Shown in pieces: positions 1 to 9,223 of a stretch of DNA of 64,000 nt. The notes beneath the pieces were generated by a model. It made no database searches, was not told where the DNA came from, and saw nothing but the letters and a program-made list of their open reading frames with translations. Source of the DNA: Pleurocapsa sp. FMAR1 (GTDB taxonomy: Bacteria > Cyanobacteriota > Cyanobacteriia > Cyanobacteriales > Xenococcaceae); contig NZ_OY762512.1 of the NCBI RefSeq assembly GCF_963665995.1, forward strand, positions 3,782,001 through 3,846,000, given 5' to 3'. The position numbers and the translations under genes were made by a program. How positions within the stretch are numbered: position 1 is the first letter of the stretch; every line of letters begins with the position of its first letter.

Positions 1-659
1 TCAGCATCTCTTTGAATCAAGCCTTTTTTTTCTAGCTTAGTCAAGACTCTAGTGACGGTTTCCCTAGCTAATCCGCTTAGACTGCTAATTTCTCGATGAG
101 GTAAGTTAGGTATTTCTGTGCCTTTTTCCCCTTCTGTACCCTGTCCTTCAACCAAAAACAAAATTGCGTCGGCAACTCTAGAAATGCTGTTTGCCTCTCT
201 TAGTTGAAGTCTGCGGTTAACTTGGCGTAGACGCTTTGCCATTAACTGAACTAAGCGAACTCCAGCCATAGGCTCGTTGTTGATTAAACTGACAAAATCT
301 TCTGCTGGTATTCTACCAATCAGAGTCTTGGTCAAGGTAATAGCATCAGTCGAGCGCGGCATTTTATCCATGGCAGCCATTTCTCCAAAAATTTCGCCTC
401 TGCCAATGATATTAAGGGTCACTTCTTTGCCGTCAAGATTGTAGGTACGAATTTTCACCCATCCCTCCAAAATAAAATAGACTGAGCCACCCCAATCATT
501 TTCGAGTAAGAGTACCTGATTAGCTGGATGAGATATGGTCACAAAATGACCAGCAATTTTTTGTATGCTGTCTTCTGGCAAATCAGACATAAAAGGAACT
601 AAAGCCATTAGTTCTTCAAGATTGATATTAGATTCTAGATAACGGGATTGGTCTTCCAT
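1..659 (-). CDS. Crp/Fnr-family transcriptional regulator (C-terminus outside window)
   Basis: Reading the minus strand from the ATG at 659 gives an open frame to the window edge, about 219 residues of a family usually 220-240 long, so only the last few residues are missing. The N-terminal two thirds is a cyclic-nucleotide-binding-type beta barrel (features GEIFGEMAAMD and PRSTDAITLT). The C-terminal part is a Crp helix-turn-helix (PHREISSLSGLARETVTRV). It should bind DNA as a dimer and respond to a small ligand such as cAMP, but the ligand cannot be read from sequence. It is divergent from the sugar transferase across 487 bp, so the two may share control. It is not obviously NtcA, and I give no symbol. 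Confidence 0.9.
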   Translation of the reverse strand, partial: MEDQSRYLESNINLEELMALVPFMSDLPEDSIQKIAGHFVTISHPANQVLLLENDWGGSVYFILEGWVKIRTYNLDGKEVTLNIIGRGEIFGEMAAMDKMPRSTDAITLTKTLIGRIPAEDFVSLINNEPMAGVRLVQLMAKRLRQVNRRLQLREANSISRVADAILFLVEGQGTEGEKGTEIPNLPHREISSLSGLARETVTRVLTKLEKKGLIQRDA

Positions 660-1146
660 AAAGAAATCTATTATTTACTATAAGTTCGTTATAAATATCT
701 CCTTTGTATCATCAAAAAAAGGAAAATAATTAAATATGCACTAGATACCTAAACAAACTTGAGTCAATGAAATCTTTCAAACTTTTGAAAATGTAAACTA
801 TTAATATTAAAAATCATGATAAAAAGCTATGTTTTGGCTACTAAAGCCACTTTATATTATCAATATACGCCTATTTTGAAACTACACAATATTGACATAT
901 TTTTTTAGGGCTTTTGAAATTTGTTTATTTAATTAATCCAATTTGCTAGTTCTTTAGCACAAATAATTGGGCTAAAAACTAAAAAAACATGAAACCTTTA
1001 AAATTATCAATGATTTTTTAAAGATTTGGTGAAGAACCCCTTAATTCCTGGCAATATATACTGCTAAACACATAAGATTGCATAAAGATAATAATTAAAA
1101 GCTATTAATTCTTAGACTTAACCCAATTTTATAAATTATTTTTTTC
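660..1146. other. AT-rich divergent intergenic region
   Basis: This 487-bp gap separates the divergent Crp-type regulator and sugar transferase, so it must hold both promoters. It is strongly AT-rich with many A and T runs. I see no gene, tRNA or clear dyad operator. Confidence 0.6.
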
Positions 1147-1821
1147 ATGACTTCACCTACTAATTTTCAGCTTAGAAACATAAAAGTTCTGCCGTTACCT
1201 ATAGAACGTAGAGTTCATCCCTCCGTAACAAGCAAATCTAAACGAATACTAGACATATTTGGAGCAATTATAGGGCTAACTTTTACAGCTATTATTGCCA
1301 TGCCAATAATGATTGCCATGCAGTTTACCGACCCTGGCGCGCTTCTTTATAGCCAAATTCGCTGTGGTTTTGAAGGCAAACCTTTTAGAATTTGGAAATT
1401 TCGCTCGATGATTGCCGATGCAGATCTTAAAAAGCATCTGGTAGAAAATCAGGCAAAAGGACACATTTTCAAAAACGATAATGATCCCCGTATTACTGCA
1501 ATCGGTCATTTTCTACGTCGTACTAGCTTAGATGAGTTTCCTCAATTTTGGAACGTGCTTAAGGGTGAAATGAGCCTAGTCGGGACTCGTCCTCCCACTA
1601 CTGAAGAAGTTGCTATGTACCAGGCGCACCATCTTCAACGTTTAAAAGTCAAGCCTGGTATCACAGGGGAATGGCAAGCTAAAGGTCGTTCCCAAATTCA
1701 AGATTTTGAAGATGTGGTTCGTATGGATCTTGACTATCAAAAAAGATGGTCTTTTATGTACGATATTAACTTAATTATCAAAACCATTGCGGTGGTTGTG
1801 GCTCGTAAAGGAGCGTGTTAA
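1147..1821 (+). CDS. Sugar transferase for exopolysaccharide initiation (bacterial sugar transferase family)
   Basis: A 224-residue protein of the WcaJ/ExoY/CpsE catalytic-core type. These enzymes transfer a sugar-1-phosphate from a nucleotide sugar to undecaprenyl phosphate, starting an exopolysaccharide repeat unit at the inner membrane. Residues 37-59 form the single hydrophobic segment. The family signature follows: KFRSM at 84-88, then DEFPQFWNVLKGEMSLVG starting at 129 with the RPP end at 148-150, and KPGITGEWQAKGRS near 169-182. Its length matches the short form without the N-terminal four-helix domain. The Wzc-Wzx exopolysaccharide genes lie about 7.5 kb downstream, which suggests the same pathway, but it is not in their operon. 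The donor sugar is unknown. Confidence 0.9.
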   Translation: MTSPTNFQLRNIKVLPLPIERRVHPSVTSKSKRILDIFGAIIGLTFTAIIAMPIMIAMQFTDPGALLYSQIRCGFEGKPFRIWKFRSMIADADLKKHLVENQAKGHIFKNDNDPRITAIGHFLRRTSLDEFPQFWNVLKGEMSLVGTRPPTTEEVAMYQAHHLQRLKVKPGITGEWQAKGRSQIQDFEDVVRMDLDYQKRWSFMYDINLIIKTIAVVVARKGAC

Positions 1822-1883
1822 AAATTGAATATAGAAAACACTATGATTAATCTTAGCTTCCACGCTCAATTATTTTGTAGCTT

Positions 1884-2432
1884 ATGAATCTTCCCACTTG
1901 GATTACTCTATCTCGTCTTCTAGGACTTCCTTTTATTCTTTACCTACTCAATGACCCCACACCAGACAACCGTTGGCTCTGTGTGGGGATTTTTGTAGTT
2001 GCGGCAGGGACAGATTGGGTAGATGGCTATTTAGCTCGCAAACTAGATTTGGTAACGGAATTAGGCAAGTTTCTCGATCCTTTGGTAGATAAGCTTTTGG
2101 TCTTAGGCTCACTACTAGCTTTAATTGAGCTACAGCTTGTTCCTGCCTGGGGAGTATTTTTAATTTTAGCTAGAGAATTAGCGATCGCAGGTTGGCGCGT
2201 CAATCCCAACTTAACAGGCAACAGCAGCATTTCAGGCGCAAATATCTGGGGCAAACTTAAAACCGTAGTTCAAATTATGGCGATCGCTTTTTTAATTGCT
2301 CCCCTATCTCCTCAATGGGATACCCTAAGCATAGTCTTGTTTTGGTTAGCAGTAGCAGTTAGCTTAATCTCTGGCTGGATTTATATTTTGCCTAATATCT
2401 CTTCATCTAAAGAAAAATCAATCTCTGAGTGA
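1884..2432 (+). CDS. pgsA: CDP-diacylglycerol--glycerol-3-phosphate 3-phosphatidyltransferase
   Basis: A 182-residue integral membrane enzyme. It makes phosphatidylglycerol phosphate from CDP-diacylglycerol and glycerol-3-phosphate, the committed step to phosphatidylglycerol, which is essential in thylakoids. The CDP-alcohol phosphotransferase motif is complete: D44, D47, G48, A51, R52, G61, D65, D69. Further hydrophobic helices cover residues 72-95 and 145-170. The N-terminus MNLPTWITLSRLL is typical of PgsA. The last 52 bases overlap the 3' end of the convergent epimerase gene, so transcripts from the two strands could form a short double strand there. Confidence 0.93.
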   Translation: MNLPTWITLSRLLGLPFILYLLNDPTPDNRWLCVGIFVVAAGTDWVDGYLARKLDLVTELGKFLDPLVDKLLVLGSLLALIELQLVPAWGVFLILARELAIAGWRVNPNLTGNSSISGANIWGKLKTVVQIMAIAFLIAPLSPQWDTLSIVLFWLAVAVSLISGWIYILPNISSSKEKSISE

Positions 2433-3313
2433 TCTCTGCCTGAATTTAAATAATCATTTTGGAAAGAATCTTTTAAACCTGATACCAAGTCATACTTAGG
2501 TTGCCAATTTAAATCAGTTTTTGCTTGATGTATATCCGCAAAAAAGTGTTGCTGACGAATGGGAAAAGCCTTACGTTTACCAAAGTCAAATTGAGCCAGG
2601 TCATAATGTATTAGCTTAATATCTTCTGGTGATTTCCCCGCAGCTTCTGCACAGGCGTAGGCTAAACCGTCAAAAGTAACATAGCGATCGCCTGAAACAT
2701 TATAGATTTTGCCAATAGCAGTTTCGTTACCTAAAATACTAGCCATTGCCATAGCTAAATCTTGAACATGACCAAACTGGGTAATAAACATTCCATTACC
2801 TGGAATTGGTATAGGGCGATCGCCTACAATGCGATCAAAGAACCAGGCTTCTAAATCATTGTAGTTTTGAGGCCCATAAATATAAACTGGACGAATAGAA
2901 GTCCAGGGAATACCCGACTCGGCTAAATAAGCTTCGGTGTGATGTTTACCCTTATGGCGACTTTTGGGATCTACAGGATCTCCTTCTAGATGGGGCATTT
3001 GAGAGGATTTAAGATATACGCCAGCCGAACTTACATATACAAAATGTTCTACCTTGCCGTTAAAAATTTCTACTAAAGGTTGAGTATCGCTTAATTCTCT
3101 GCCATTGTTATCAAAAATGGCATCAAAACTTTCACCTGACAGCTTTTCTTTAAGTTGCTCTGCATTTTTGCGATCGCCTTGAATCTGAGTTACTCCTTCT
3201 GGTGCAGGATGATTACCTCGATTGAACAATACAACTTCATGTCCTTGCTCAACCAAAACTTTAGTCAGGTAAACCCCAATAAAGCGAGTTCCCCCCATCA
3301 TTAAAATTCGCAT
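2381..3313 (-). CDS. NAD-dependent epimerase/dehydratase, CSP41-like
   Basis: A 310-residue short-chain dehydrogenase fold of the atypical extended class. The N-terminal nucleotide-binding motif is GGTRFIG at residues 7-13. YVSSAGVY sits near the position of the usual active-site strand, and a conserved IRPVYIYGPQNY segment follows. The overall pattern matches cyanobacterial relatives of the chloroplast stem-loop-binding proteins CSP41a/b, which bind RNA and stabilise transcripts and are thought to descend from sugar-nucleotide epimerases. Catalysis versus RNA binding cannot be settled from sequence. It converges on pgsA and overlaps it by 52 bp. The start at 3313 gives the expected MRILMMGGTRF opening. 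Confidence 0.85.
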   Translation of the reverse strand: MRILMMGGTRFIGVYLTKVLVEQGHEVVLFNRGNHPAPEGVTQIQGDRKNAEQLKEKLSGESFDAIFDNNGRELSDTQPLVEIFNGKVEHFVYVSSAGVYLKSSQMPHLEGDPVDPKSRHKGKHHTEAYLAESGIPWTSIRPVYIYGPQNYNDLEAWFFDRIVGDRPIPIPGNGMFITQFGHVQDLAMAMASILGNETAIGKIYNVSGDRYVTFDGLAYACAEAAGKSPEDIKLIHYDLAQFDFGKRKAFPIRQQHFFADIHQAKTDLNWQPKYDLVSGLKDSFQNDYLNSGRDHSEIDFSLDEEILGKI

Positions 3314-3619
3314 TATCTACCTCTTAAACAACTTAATAATTTGTGTCGTATTTTTTACTAACTTTCAACTTATCAGCTATTTGTGTTCACTTATGAGGAT
3401 TTCAATAAAAGACTTTTGAGACTGGGGAAAAAAATTAAAAATTGCTTGATGAGCAATTTTGGTTAAATATAATAACTGAATCTAACCACCTGCTCGCGTA
3501 AACGCGATCGCTTTTTTAAACATCTTAAGTTAAATGTATAGGTACTTTGGTAATTTATTCTCAAGCTTTTAGACTTAAAACTGCTGTATCTTACAGGTAA
3601 ACAAATTAAGATCTCGATT
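3314..3619. other. Intergenic region with divergent promoters
   Basis: This 306-bp gap separates the divergent epimerase and nitroreductase genes. It contains one HIP1-like site near 3506. I see no ORF or RNA gene and no convincing operator. Confidence 0.5.
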
Positions 3620-4279
3620 ATGAGTAACCCACCTTTAAAGCCAGAACAAGTATTGGAACAACTTCACTGGCGTTATGCAACCAAAAAATTTGACCCAAGT
3701 AAAAAAATTCCTGAAGCCATTTGGAAAAGTTTAGAACAAAGTTTAGTATTATCTCCTTCTTCATTTGGCTTACAGCCTTGGCAATTTTTTGTAGTTCGCA
3801 ATCCTGAAATACGTCAAAAGTTGCTAGAACCTGGCTGGGGACAAAAAAAAATAGTTGAAGCTTCCCATTTAGTTGTCTTCGCTATCAAAAAAGATATTGA
3901 CAATGATTATGTCGATCATTACATTGAAAGAATGGCAGAAGTACAGCAAGTTAGCTCAGACAATCTTCAGGGATTTGCCAACATGGTCAAAGGCTATCTT
4001 CAAGATCCACCTTTTCCTTTAGAGGTTAATAAGTGGGCAGCCAAACAAGCATATATTGCCTTGGGCTTTTTTATGAATTGTGCTGCCATGATGGAGGTTG
4101 ATACTGCACCGATGGAAGGTTTTATTCCTGGTAAATACGATGAAATCTTAGATTTAAACAGCAAAGGATATAGTGCAGTTGTTTTATGTGCTGCGGGATA
4201 TCGCGCTGAAGATGACAAACATTCTAGCGATCCTAAAGTTCGCTTTCCTACCAATGATGTAGTTCAGTACGTGGATTAA
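3620..4279 (+). CDS. NAD(P)H-dependent nitroreductase-family oxidoreductase
   Basis: A 219-residue flavoprotein of the nitroreductase (NfsB/YfkO) superfamily. These are FMN-binding homodimers that reduce nitroaromatics, quinones or other electrophiles with NAD(P)H. The N-terminal HWRYATKKFDPSK segment supplies the usual FMN phosphate-binding Arg. SPSSFGLQPWQFFVV is the classic FMN/dimer motif, and AAKQAYIALGF is the following helix. Length is standard. Synechocystis DrgA is a related cyanobacterial enzyme, but I cannot assign orthology. A weak hairpin plus T-run follows the stop, and the group II intron begins about 110 bp downstream. Confidence 0.88.
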   Translation: MSNPPLKPEQVLEQLHWRYATKKFDPSKKIPEAIWKSLEQSLVLSPSSFGLQPWQFFVVRNPEIRQKLLEPGWGQKKIVEASHLVVFAIKKDIDNDYVDHYIERMAEVQQVSSDNLQGFANMVKGYLQDPPFPLEVNKWAAKQAYIALGFFMNCAAMMEVDTAPMEGFIPGKYDEILDLNSKGYSAVVLCAAGYRAEDDKHSSDPKVRFPTNDVVQYVD

Positions 4280-4308
4280 CTGACGCTACATTGGAAGATC
4301 TTTTTTTT

Positions 4309-4336
4309 AGCAATTAAATTACCAGTTGCTTTTTTT
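4309..4336 (+). terminator. Candidate terminator after the nitroreductase gene
   Basis: AGCAA at 4309-4313 pairs with TTGCT at 4326-4330 and is followed by a run of T. The stem is only five pairs, so the call is tentative. Confidence 0.35.
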
Positions 4337-5013
4337 GTGTCTAGGTTTATTTTCCAAATGCCAGTTGACTATACTTAATATATATCGGTGCGACCTGCAA
4401 AGGCGCATCCTAGAGTGAGTCCCTAAGAAAGACTCCAGCTTAATAGTCAAAGCTGTACCCGCCCGAAGGAGCATTTCTGGTAACGGAAATGTTTCAAAGC
4501 TAGAGGGTTAATTGTCCCGACTAATTCCAAAACATCTGGATAGGAAAGGGCTAGGGTAAGACACATAAGATTAACAAAGCGTGAATCTGTGATGAGGCTT
4601 CTAAACTATAAGACTACACCAAATAAACGATGTTTAGGTGTAGAGAGATTAAGGCTATCCCTCTCTCTTAGGGATGGCTTGTTATTAGTTACCGATATAA
4701 CAAATAACTAGACTATCAACAATCTCGAAACAACAGGAGTATAGCAGGAATCTAAGTGTGTCGCATCTCAAAGATGTGCAACAGGGAAACCCCTAATAAG
4801 TCTCATTTCAATGAGTAAGTTAACCGCAAGGAAAACCTAATTCTTATTAGGGACAGGAAAGTTTAAAAAGCGAATGTCGTCATATCGAAAGATAACAGAA
4901 ATAAATAACTGGACGAATAGGGCAATACCCAATCTGAAAAGATGCTGACGTAGACAGGTGATATCTGCTGAATATCATGCAATCAATATTTTGAACTCGA
5001 AAGGAAAAGTTAG

Positions 5014-6161
5014 ATGCAAAATAATGCAAACGTAACTTCGAGAATATCAAATTGGCACTATATCAATTGGTATAAAGTCAATTTAAATATTAGAAATCTT
5101 AGAAGACGTATATTCAAAGCAACTCAAGAAAATAACTGGAGGAAAGTCAGAAATCTCCAAAAGTTAATGTTCCGAAGTTGGTCAAACATTGTCCATTCCA
5201 TCAGGAAGACAACACAAATCAATCAAGGAAAAAAGACGGCTGGAGTTGACAAGATTGTGGTAAATACTCCGCAACAAAGGTTAGCCATGTCTTACGACTT
5301 GGTATTCGACCGCCGTTGCAGACCCAAGCCAGTTAAAAGAGTAAACATTCCTAAAAAGAATGGCAAATTAAGACCATTAGGCATACCAACAATTAGGGAT
5401 AGAGCAATACAAGCAATTGTTAAAAATGCTCTAGAACCATGTTGGGAAGCTCAATTTGAAGGAATTAGCTACGGTTTTCGACCTGGCAGAAGCACCCACG
5501 ACGCTATAGGAAAAATATATCTTATAGCACGTCCTAACAAGACAAAAAAGTGGATTGTAGATGCCGATATAAAAGGATGTTTCGACAAGATAAGCCACAT
5601 TAAACTATTAGAAATCATTGGGAATTTTCCCTATCGAAATCATGTAGAAAAATGGCTTAAAGCTGGGTATGTAGAAAAGAACACTTTTCATCCCCAGATT
5701 GCTGGAACTCCCCAAGGCGGAATAATAAGCCCTCTCTTAGCCAATATTGCCTTACACGGCATGGAAAAAGCATTAGGTGTCAAATAATATGACAGCCGAG
5801 GAACTTTAACCAGAAGCAAAAGAGCAATGGTAAATATATCACAAAATTTGCCTGGGTAAAAATCAAAAGACATTCAATAGTTCCAAAAAAATCATCTCCC
5901 GATGATCCTTCTTTAAAAGAATATTGGAAAAAGAGAAGTCAAAAGATTAATAAATCCGAGGCAGAAAAGCTAAACAAAAGACAAGAGTACATAGCACATA
6001 AACAAAAATATAAATGTTCTGTATGTGGTCAATCATTATTTAATGATGAAGCACTACATCTTCACCATATTATTCCAAGAAGTAAAGGTGGTAAAGACAA
6101 CATTAATAATTTAGTTTTATTGCATTTATTCTGTGATCACAAAACTCACCATCAAAAATGA
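5014..6161 (+). pseudogene. Group II intron reverse transcriptase/HNH endonuclease, internally deleted
   Basis: The first 257 residues are a normal intron RT N-terminus. RT blocks include YGFRPGRSTHDA, DADIKGCFDKISH and TPQGGIISPLLANIALHGME. The frame then hits TAA at 5785, but the next codons (YDSRGTLTRSKRAMV) still read as family sequence in the same frame. After this the catalytic YADD block, the rest of the thumb and most of the maturase domain are missing. In a different frame (codon phase of 6009) the C-terminus resumes: KFAWVKIKRHSIVPKK, a lysine-rich stretch, and an HNH nuclease (YKCSVCGQSL, LHLHHIIPRSKGGKDN, CDHKTHH) ending at TGA 6159-6161. So there is one nonsense codon, one large deletion and one frameshift. 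No active RT can be made. Confidence 0.87.
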
Positions 6162-6172
6162 GTGATATTGCT

Positions 6173-6249
6173 TGAGCCGAATGCTTGGAAATCTTGCACG
6201 TTCGGTTCTTAGGGGGGAAAGGGGCAGCAATGCCCCTGACCTACCCGAC
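6173..6249 (+). ncRNA. Group II intron ribozyme domains V and VI
   Basis: Domain V is a 34-nt-type hairpin. GAGCCGAA at 6174-6181 pairs with TTCGGTTC at 6201-6208 around a small internal bulge and a short tip, and the AGC catalytic triad lies at 6175-6177. Domain VI follows as a GGGGCAGCAATGCCCC hairpin with CTGACCTACCC on its 3' side, the usual place of the bulged branch-point A. Both look intact, unlike the protein gene in domain IV. Confidence 0.85.
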
Positions 6250-6300
6250 ACAAAACAAAATAAAACTTAAGTCAAACTGCTATTATTGCCATCTACATTC

Positions 6301-7389
6301 ATGCAATCAACTCCTAACCTAGACCAACTTATCCCTGAACCTTTAACCAAGTTAGCCTATCAAGGCTTCCAAGAAAGCAAAAAAGTATTTGGCTTTGTTC
6401 ATAAGCTTGTAAGCGATCGCCTAACTAATACAGTTATTCCCGAACAAAAAAGTAAAAGCCAGCCTCTTTCTCCTGAAGTATTTGAAAAACTTCAGGTAAA
6501 ACTAAAAAAACTCGAAGAACAAGATTGGCAAGATGCTCAAGCAGGAGTTTATCCTCGTAGCTTACTATTTGATAATCCTTGGTCTGACTTTTTCCGCTAT
6601 TATCCCGAAGTATGGCTAGATATGTTCAAAATTTGGGAACGCTTAGGGTTGAAAGATTTCCAAAGATTTGATGCCTCTATCGATAAAGCTGGCTATCCTG
6701 ACTACTATTTACAAAACTTTCATTATCAGACAGATGGTTATCTAAGCGATATGTCTGCCAATCTCTATGACTTACAGGTAGAGATTTTATTTAATGGTGC
6801 TGCTGATGCTATGCGTCGTCGTATCCTCGCGCCCTTAAAAGCAGGACTACAGGCTTTTTCTACTGTACCAGCTCAACAGCTAAAGGTATTAGATGTGGCT
6901 TGTGGTACGGGGCGTACATTACGTATGATTCGTGGTGCTTTACCTAAAGCATCTTTGTTTGGGACAGATTTATCTCCCGCATATTTGCGTAAAGCCAATC
7001 AGCTACTTTCTGAAATTTCAGGTGAGTTACCCCAACTGCTTCAGGCTAATAGCGAAGAATTGCCTTATTTAGATAACTATTTTCATGGTTTGACTTCTGT
7101 ATTTCTGTTTCATGAACTTCCAGCAGCAGCCAGACAGCAGGTAATTAATGAAGCGTTTCGTGTCTTACAGCCAGGAGGCGTATTCGTCATTTGTGATTCC
7201 ATGCAGGCGATCGATTCTCCAGATTTTCAACCCATGATGAATAATTTCCCTGCTATATTTCACGAACCCTATTACCGACACTATACAACTGATAATCTTG
7301 AAGAGCGTTTGACAACGGCAGGATTTACCAACATCAAGGTAGAAAATCACTTTGTCAGTAAATATTGGACTGCATACAAACCAGCGTAA
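6301..7389 (+). CDS. Class I SAM-dependent methyltransferase
   Basis: The frame is open from a TTG at 6286, but the ATG at 6301 (MQSTPNLDQL) is the better start, giving 362 residues. The C-terminal half is a Rossmann methyltransferase. Motif I LDVACGTGRT begins at residue 197. The acidic post-I strand LFGTDLSP binds the adenosine ribose, and VLQPGGVFVICD is the motif III region. The N-terminal 180 residues are a family-specific helical part (NPWSDFFRYYPEVWLDM) seen in cyanobacterial proteins of this kind. The substrate is unknown. The group II intron ends about 50 bp upstream, so expression may now depend on sequence inside the intron. Confidence 0.8.
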   Translation: MQSTPNLDQLIPEPLTKLAYQGFQESKKVFGFVHKLVSDRLTNTVIPEQKSKSQPLSPEVFEKLQVKLKKLEEQDWQDAQAGVYPRSLLFDNPWSDFFRYYPEVWLDMFKIWERLGLKDFQRFDASIDKAGYPDYYLQNFHYQTDGYLSDMSANLYDLQVEILFNGAADAMRRRILAPLKAGLQAFSTVPAQQLKVLDVACGTGRTLRMIRGALPKASLFGTDLSPAYLRKANQLLSEISGELPQLLQANSEELPYLDNYFHGLTSVFLFHELPAAARQQVINEAFRVLQPGGVFVICDSMQAIDSPDFQPMMNNFPAIFHEPYYRHYTTDNLEERLTTAGFTNIKVENHFVSKYWTAYKPA

Positions 7390-7426
7390 TAAATTTAGAG
7401 TTTTGCTTTTTAAACGTAAATAAATT

Positions 7427-7476
7427 AATTGCAGTTATGCTTTTTTACAAAGAAGTGTAGCTGCAATTGCCTTTTT
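7427..7476 (+). terminator. Candidate Rho-independent terminator after the methyltransferase
   Basis: AATTGCAG at 7427-7434 pairs with CTGCAATT at 7461-7468 across a long loop, and a T-run follows at 7472-7476. It lies directly downstream of the methyltransferase stop. Confidence 0.5.
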
Positions 7477-7534
7477 AGCAGAAAGATAAACTAAAATTGG
7501 AAAACAAAAATACAACAGGCGAGTAACTAAAACA

Positions 7535-7924
7535 GTGAACGATCGCTATAATAAATTACTGCAATACAATATATCTGGTCTTGGTTGCTGGGGTAGCCTA
7601 ATCTTAATCGCAGTTGTCTGGGCTAGTCTTGGCTTCAAATGGATAGTCAGCAGCTTTTTGATTGTAACTGCCCTCTTATTTATCCTTCCAGTCATAGCTG
7701 TTTGGGGATTTCAGTGGTGGCTAAAACGCAAATTAACCCAGGCTCAATGTCCAGTATGTAACTATGAGTTTACTGGATTTAAAAATACTGAGTTTAACTG
7801 TCCTAACTGTGGCGAAGCGTTACAAGTAGAAGGAGATAGCTTTAGCCGCATGACCCTTCCAGGGACGATAGATGTTGATGCAGTAGAAGTGCCATCGGCT
7901 AATGTTCTCGAAGAAGGTAATTAA
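7535..7924 (+). CDS. Small membrane protein with C-terminal zinc ribbon
   Basis: A 129-residue protein of unknown function starting with GTG at 7535. Two adjacent hydrophobic segments (about residues 12-32 and 36-60) anchor it in a membrane. A CPVC...CPNC zinc-ribbon-like pair follows (CPVCNYEF and FNCPNCGEAL), then an acidic tail. The layout suggests a membrane-tethered metal-binding or partner-binding domain facing the cytoplasm. I do not recognise a named family. No operon is apparent, since the next gene converges from the other strand 12 bp away. Confidence 0.65.
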   Translation: MNDRYNKLLQYNISGLGCWGSLILIAVVWASLGFKWIVSSFLIVTALLFILPVIAVWGFQWWLKRKLTQAQCPVCNYEFTGFKNTEFNCPNCGEALQVEGDSFSRMTLPGTIDVDAVEVPSANVLEEGN

Positions 7925-7936
7925 GCAGATCGAGAA

Positions 7937-8380
7937 TTAGTTATCCGTAGAAATATCTAGGGTAAACTGATGTTGACCACCAAGGCGATCGCCAATATAT
8001 ACTTGATAGCTACCTGATTCCCATACTCCAGAAATTTCAGGCTTTAATCCTGATGTCTCATCACCTAAAACACAAAAGCGATCGCCTGCATTAGGTCCTA
8101 ACACTAACAAAGTTGGCTGCCCCCCATTTGCCTGAACCGTCAATCTCATGTAGTCCGTTCTTTGCTCTAGGTTCATTTTATAATTGGGAGTATTACTAAT
8201 AAAGCCACAGCCTTGACTATCATTAGAACCACCAGATTCACCTGTAATAACTTGATTTATTTGAGTTGTTTTAAGTTGCTTTAAGTTGTTCTCTGCCATG
8301 ATAGTCTTGCTATTACCTAGTACTACAGCAATAGTCAATACTAAAATATTGATAACATTGGATTTGAATAAATTAATCAT
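7937..8380 (-). CDS. Hypothetical secreted protein
   Basis: The frame extends to 8416, but the ATG at 8380 (MINLFKSNVINILVLTIAVV) places a signal peptide at the extreme N-terminus, so I chose it, giving 147 residues. The mature part includes GCGFISNTPNYKMNLEQR, a beta-rich stretch (MRLTVQANGGQPTLLVLGP) and two Cys (FCVLGD and the earlier GCGF) that could form a disulfide. This fits a small periplasmic or extracellular beta-sandwich protein. The function is unknown. It converges on the zinc-ribbon gene. Confidence 0.65.
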   Translation of the reverse strand: MINLFKSNVINILVLTIAVVLGNSKTIMAENNLKQLKTTQINQVITGESGGSNDSQGCGFISNTPNYKMNLEQRTDYMRLTVQANGGQPTLLVLGPNAGDRFCVLGDETSGLKPEISGVWESGSYQVYIGDRLGGQHQFTLDISTDN

Positions 8381-9223
8381 TTCTAATGCAGAAAAATAAA
8401 TTATTTCTATAATCACCAGATAATCAAACTTGATTTTTTCTAGTGAACTTTTAATTAGTTTTAAATTTAAGAATACGTATAGTTAAATTCTATTAGATAT
8501 AAAGACGTAATTATACTGCTATTGTTCCACTTCAATGATAGGCATATTTCAGTATTTTCCACTAATATCTGCAATTTTAATTAGAAAGAATAACTTTAGT
8601 CACTATTTTAAAATTTTTATCGATATATAATAGCAGTTTTATTCTGGTTATATCTCTTATTAAAAGATAGAATCAAATAGACTACCTTTTTGTTTGATTT
8701 AAGGCGTTTTGAATAAGACTTTTTTTTAGACAATCAATATGTTTACCCCAAATGAGTTGATTTTTGATTAAGTGATTTAAATCAATTCAACCTCAAAATA
8801 TAAAGGTTATATTAATAAACAATAGTCAGCGATTATGGCTATTCATACTTTTTGACAGCACTTATAATTTTTATGCGAAGTGTTACAAAATTAATATAAG
8901 TCAGTTACAAATAACTTTAAATAGCAAACGCAATTTTAAGTTAGTAAACTAAATTAAATAGTCAAAAAAAATAATCTTGAAAAATTGGCTAGACATTTAC
9001 TGTGAACTCCCATTTGCAATAAATATAATGATAGAGGCTAAATATTTGACAAAAACTAATAATTTAGTTGCTTTTTAATATTTTTATATTAATTAACCCT
9101 AACTTTACTAAAACTTTAAGATACCCACCTGTCTAATCGCCTATAAATTTTTTATAACAGTAAATACTAAGAGATTATTTTAGACAAATACGCAGCGTTA
9201 AAATTACCTTTAAGGAAAACACT
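8381..9223. other. Long AT-rich region upstream of the exopolysaccharide genes
   Basis: These 843 bp contain no ORF I can support and no RNA gene. They are strongly AT-rich with many homopolymer runs and lie between divergent genes. Presumably they hold the promoter and a long leader for the Wzc gene. A ribosome-binding-like AAGGAA lies about 10 bp before the ATG at 9224. Confidence 0.5.

Larger units (their letters stand above)
4388..6249 (+). mobile_element. Group II intron (about 1.86 kb) with decayed intron-encoded protein
   Basis: The 5' end GTGCGACC at 4388 is the canonical bacterial group II intron start. It is followed by about 620 bp of structured RNA (domains I-III). An RT-type ORF occupies domain IV. 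Domain V starts near 6173 with GAGCCG pairing to CGGTTC, and domain VI ends in CTACCCGAC at 6249. The intron sits in an intergenic position between the nitroreductase and a methyltransferase. Its end lies about 50 bp upstream of the latter's ATG, so it has probably displaced that gene's original promoter. The ribozyme core looks preserved while the protein is broken, so mobility would need a maturase from another copy. Boundaries come from consensus ends only. Confidence 0.88.
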
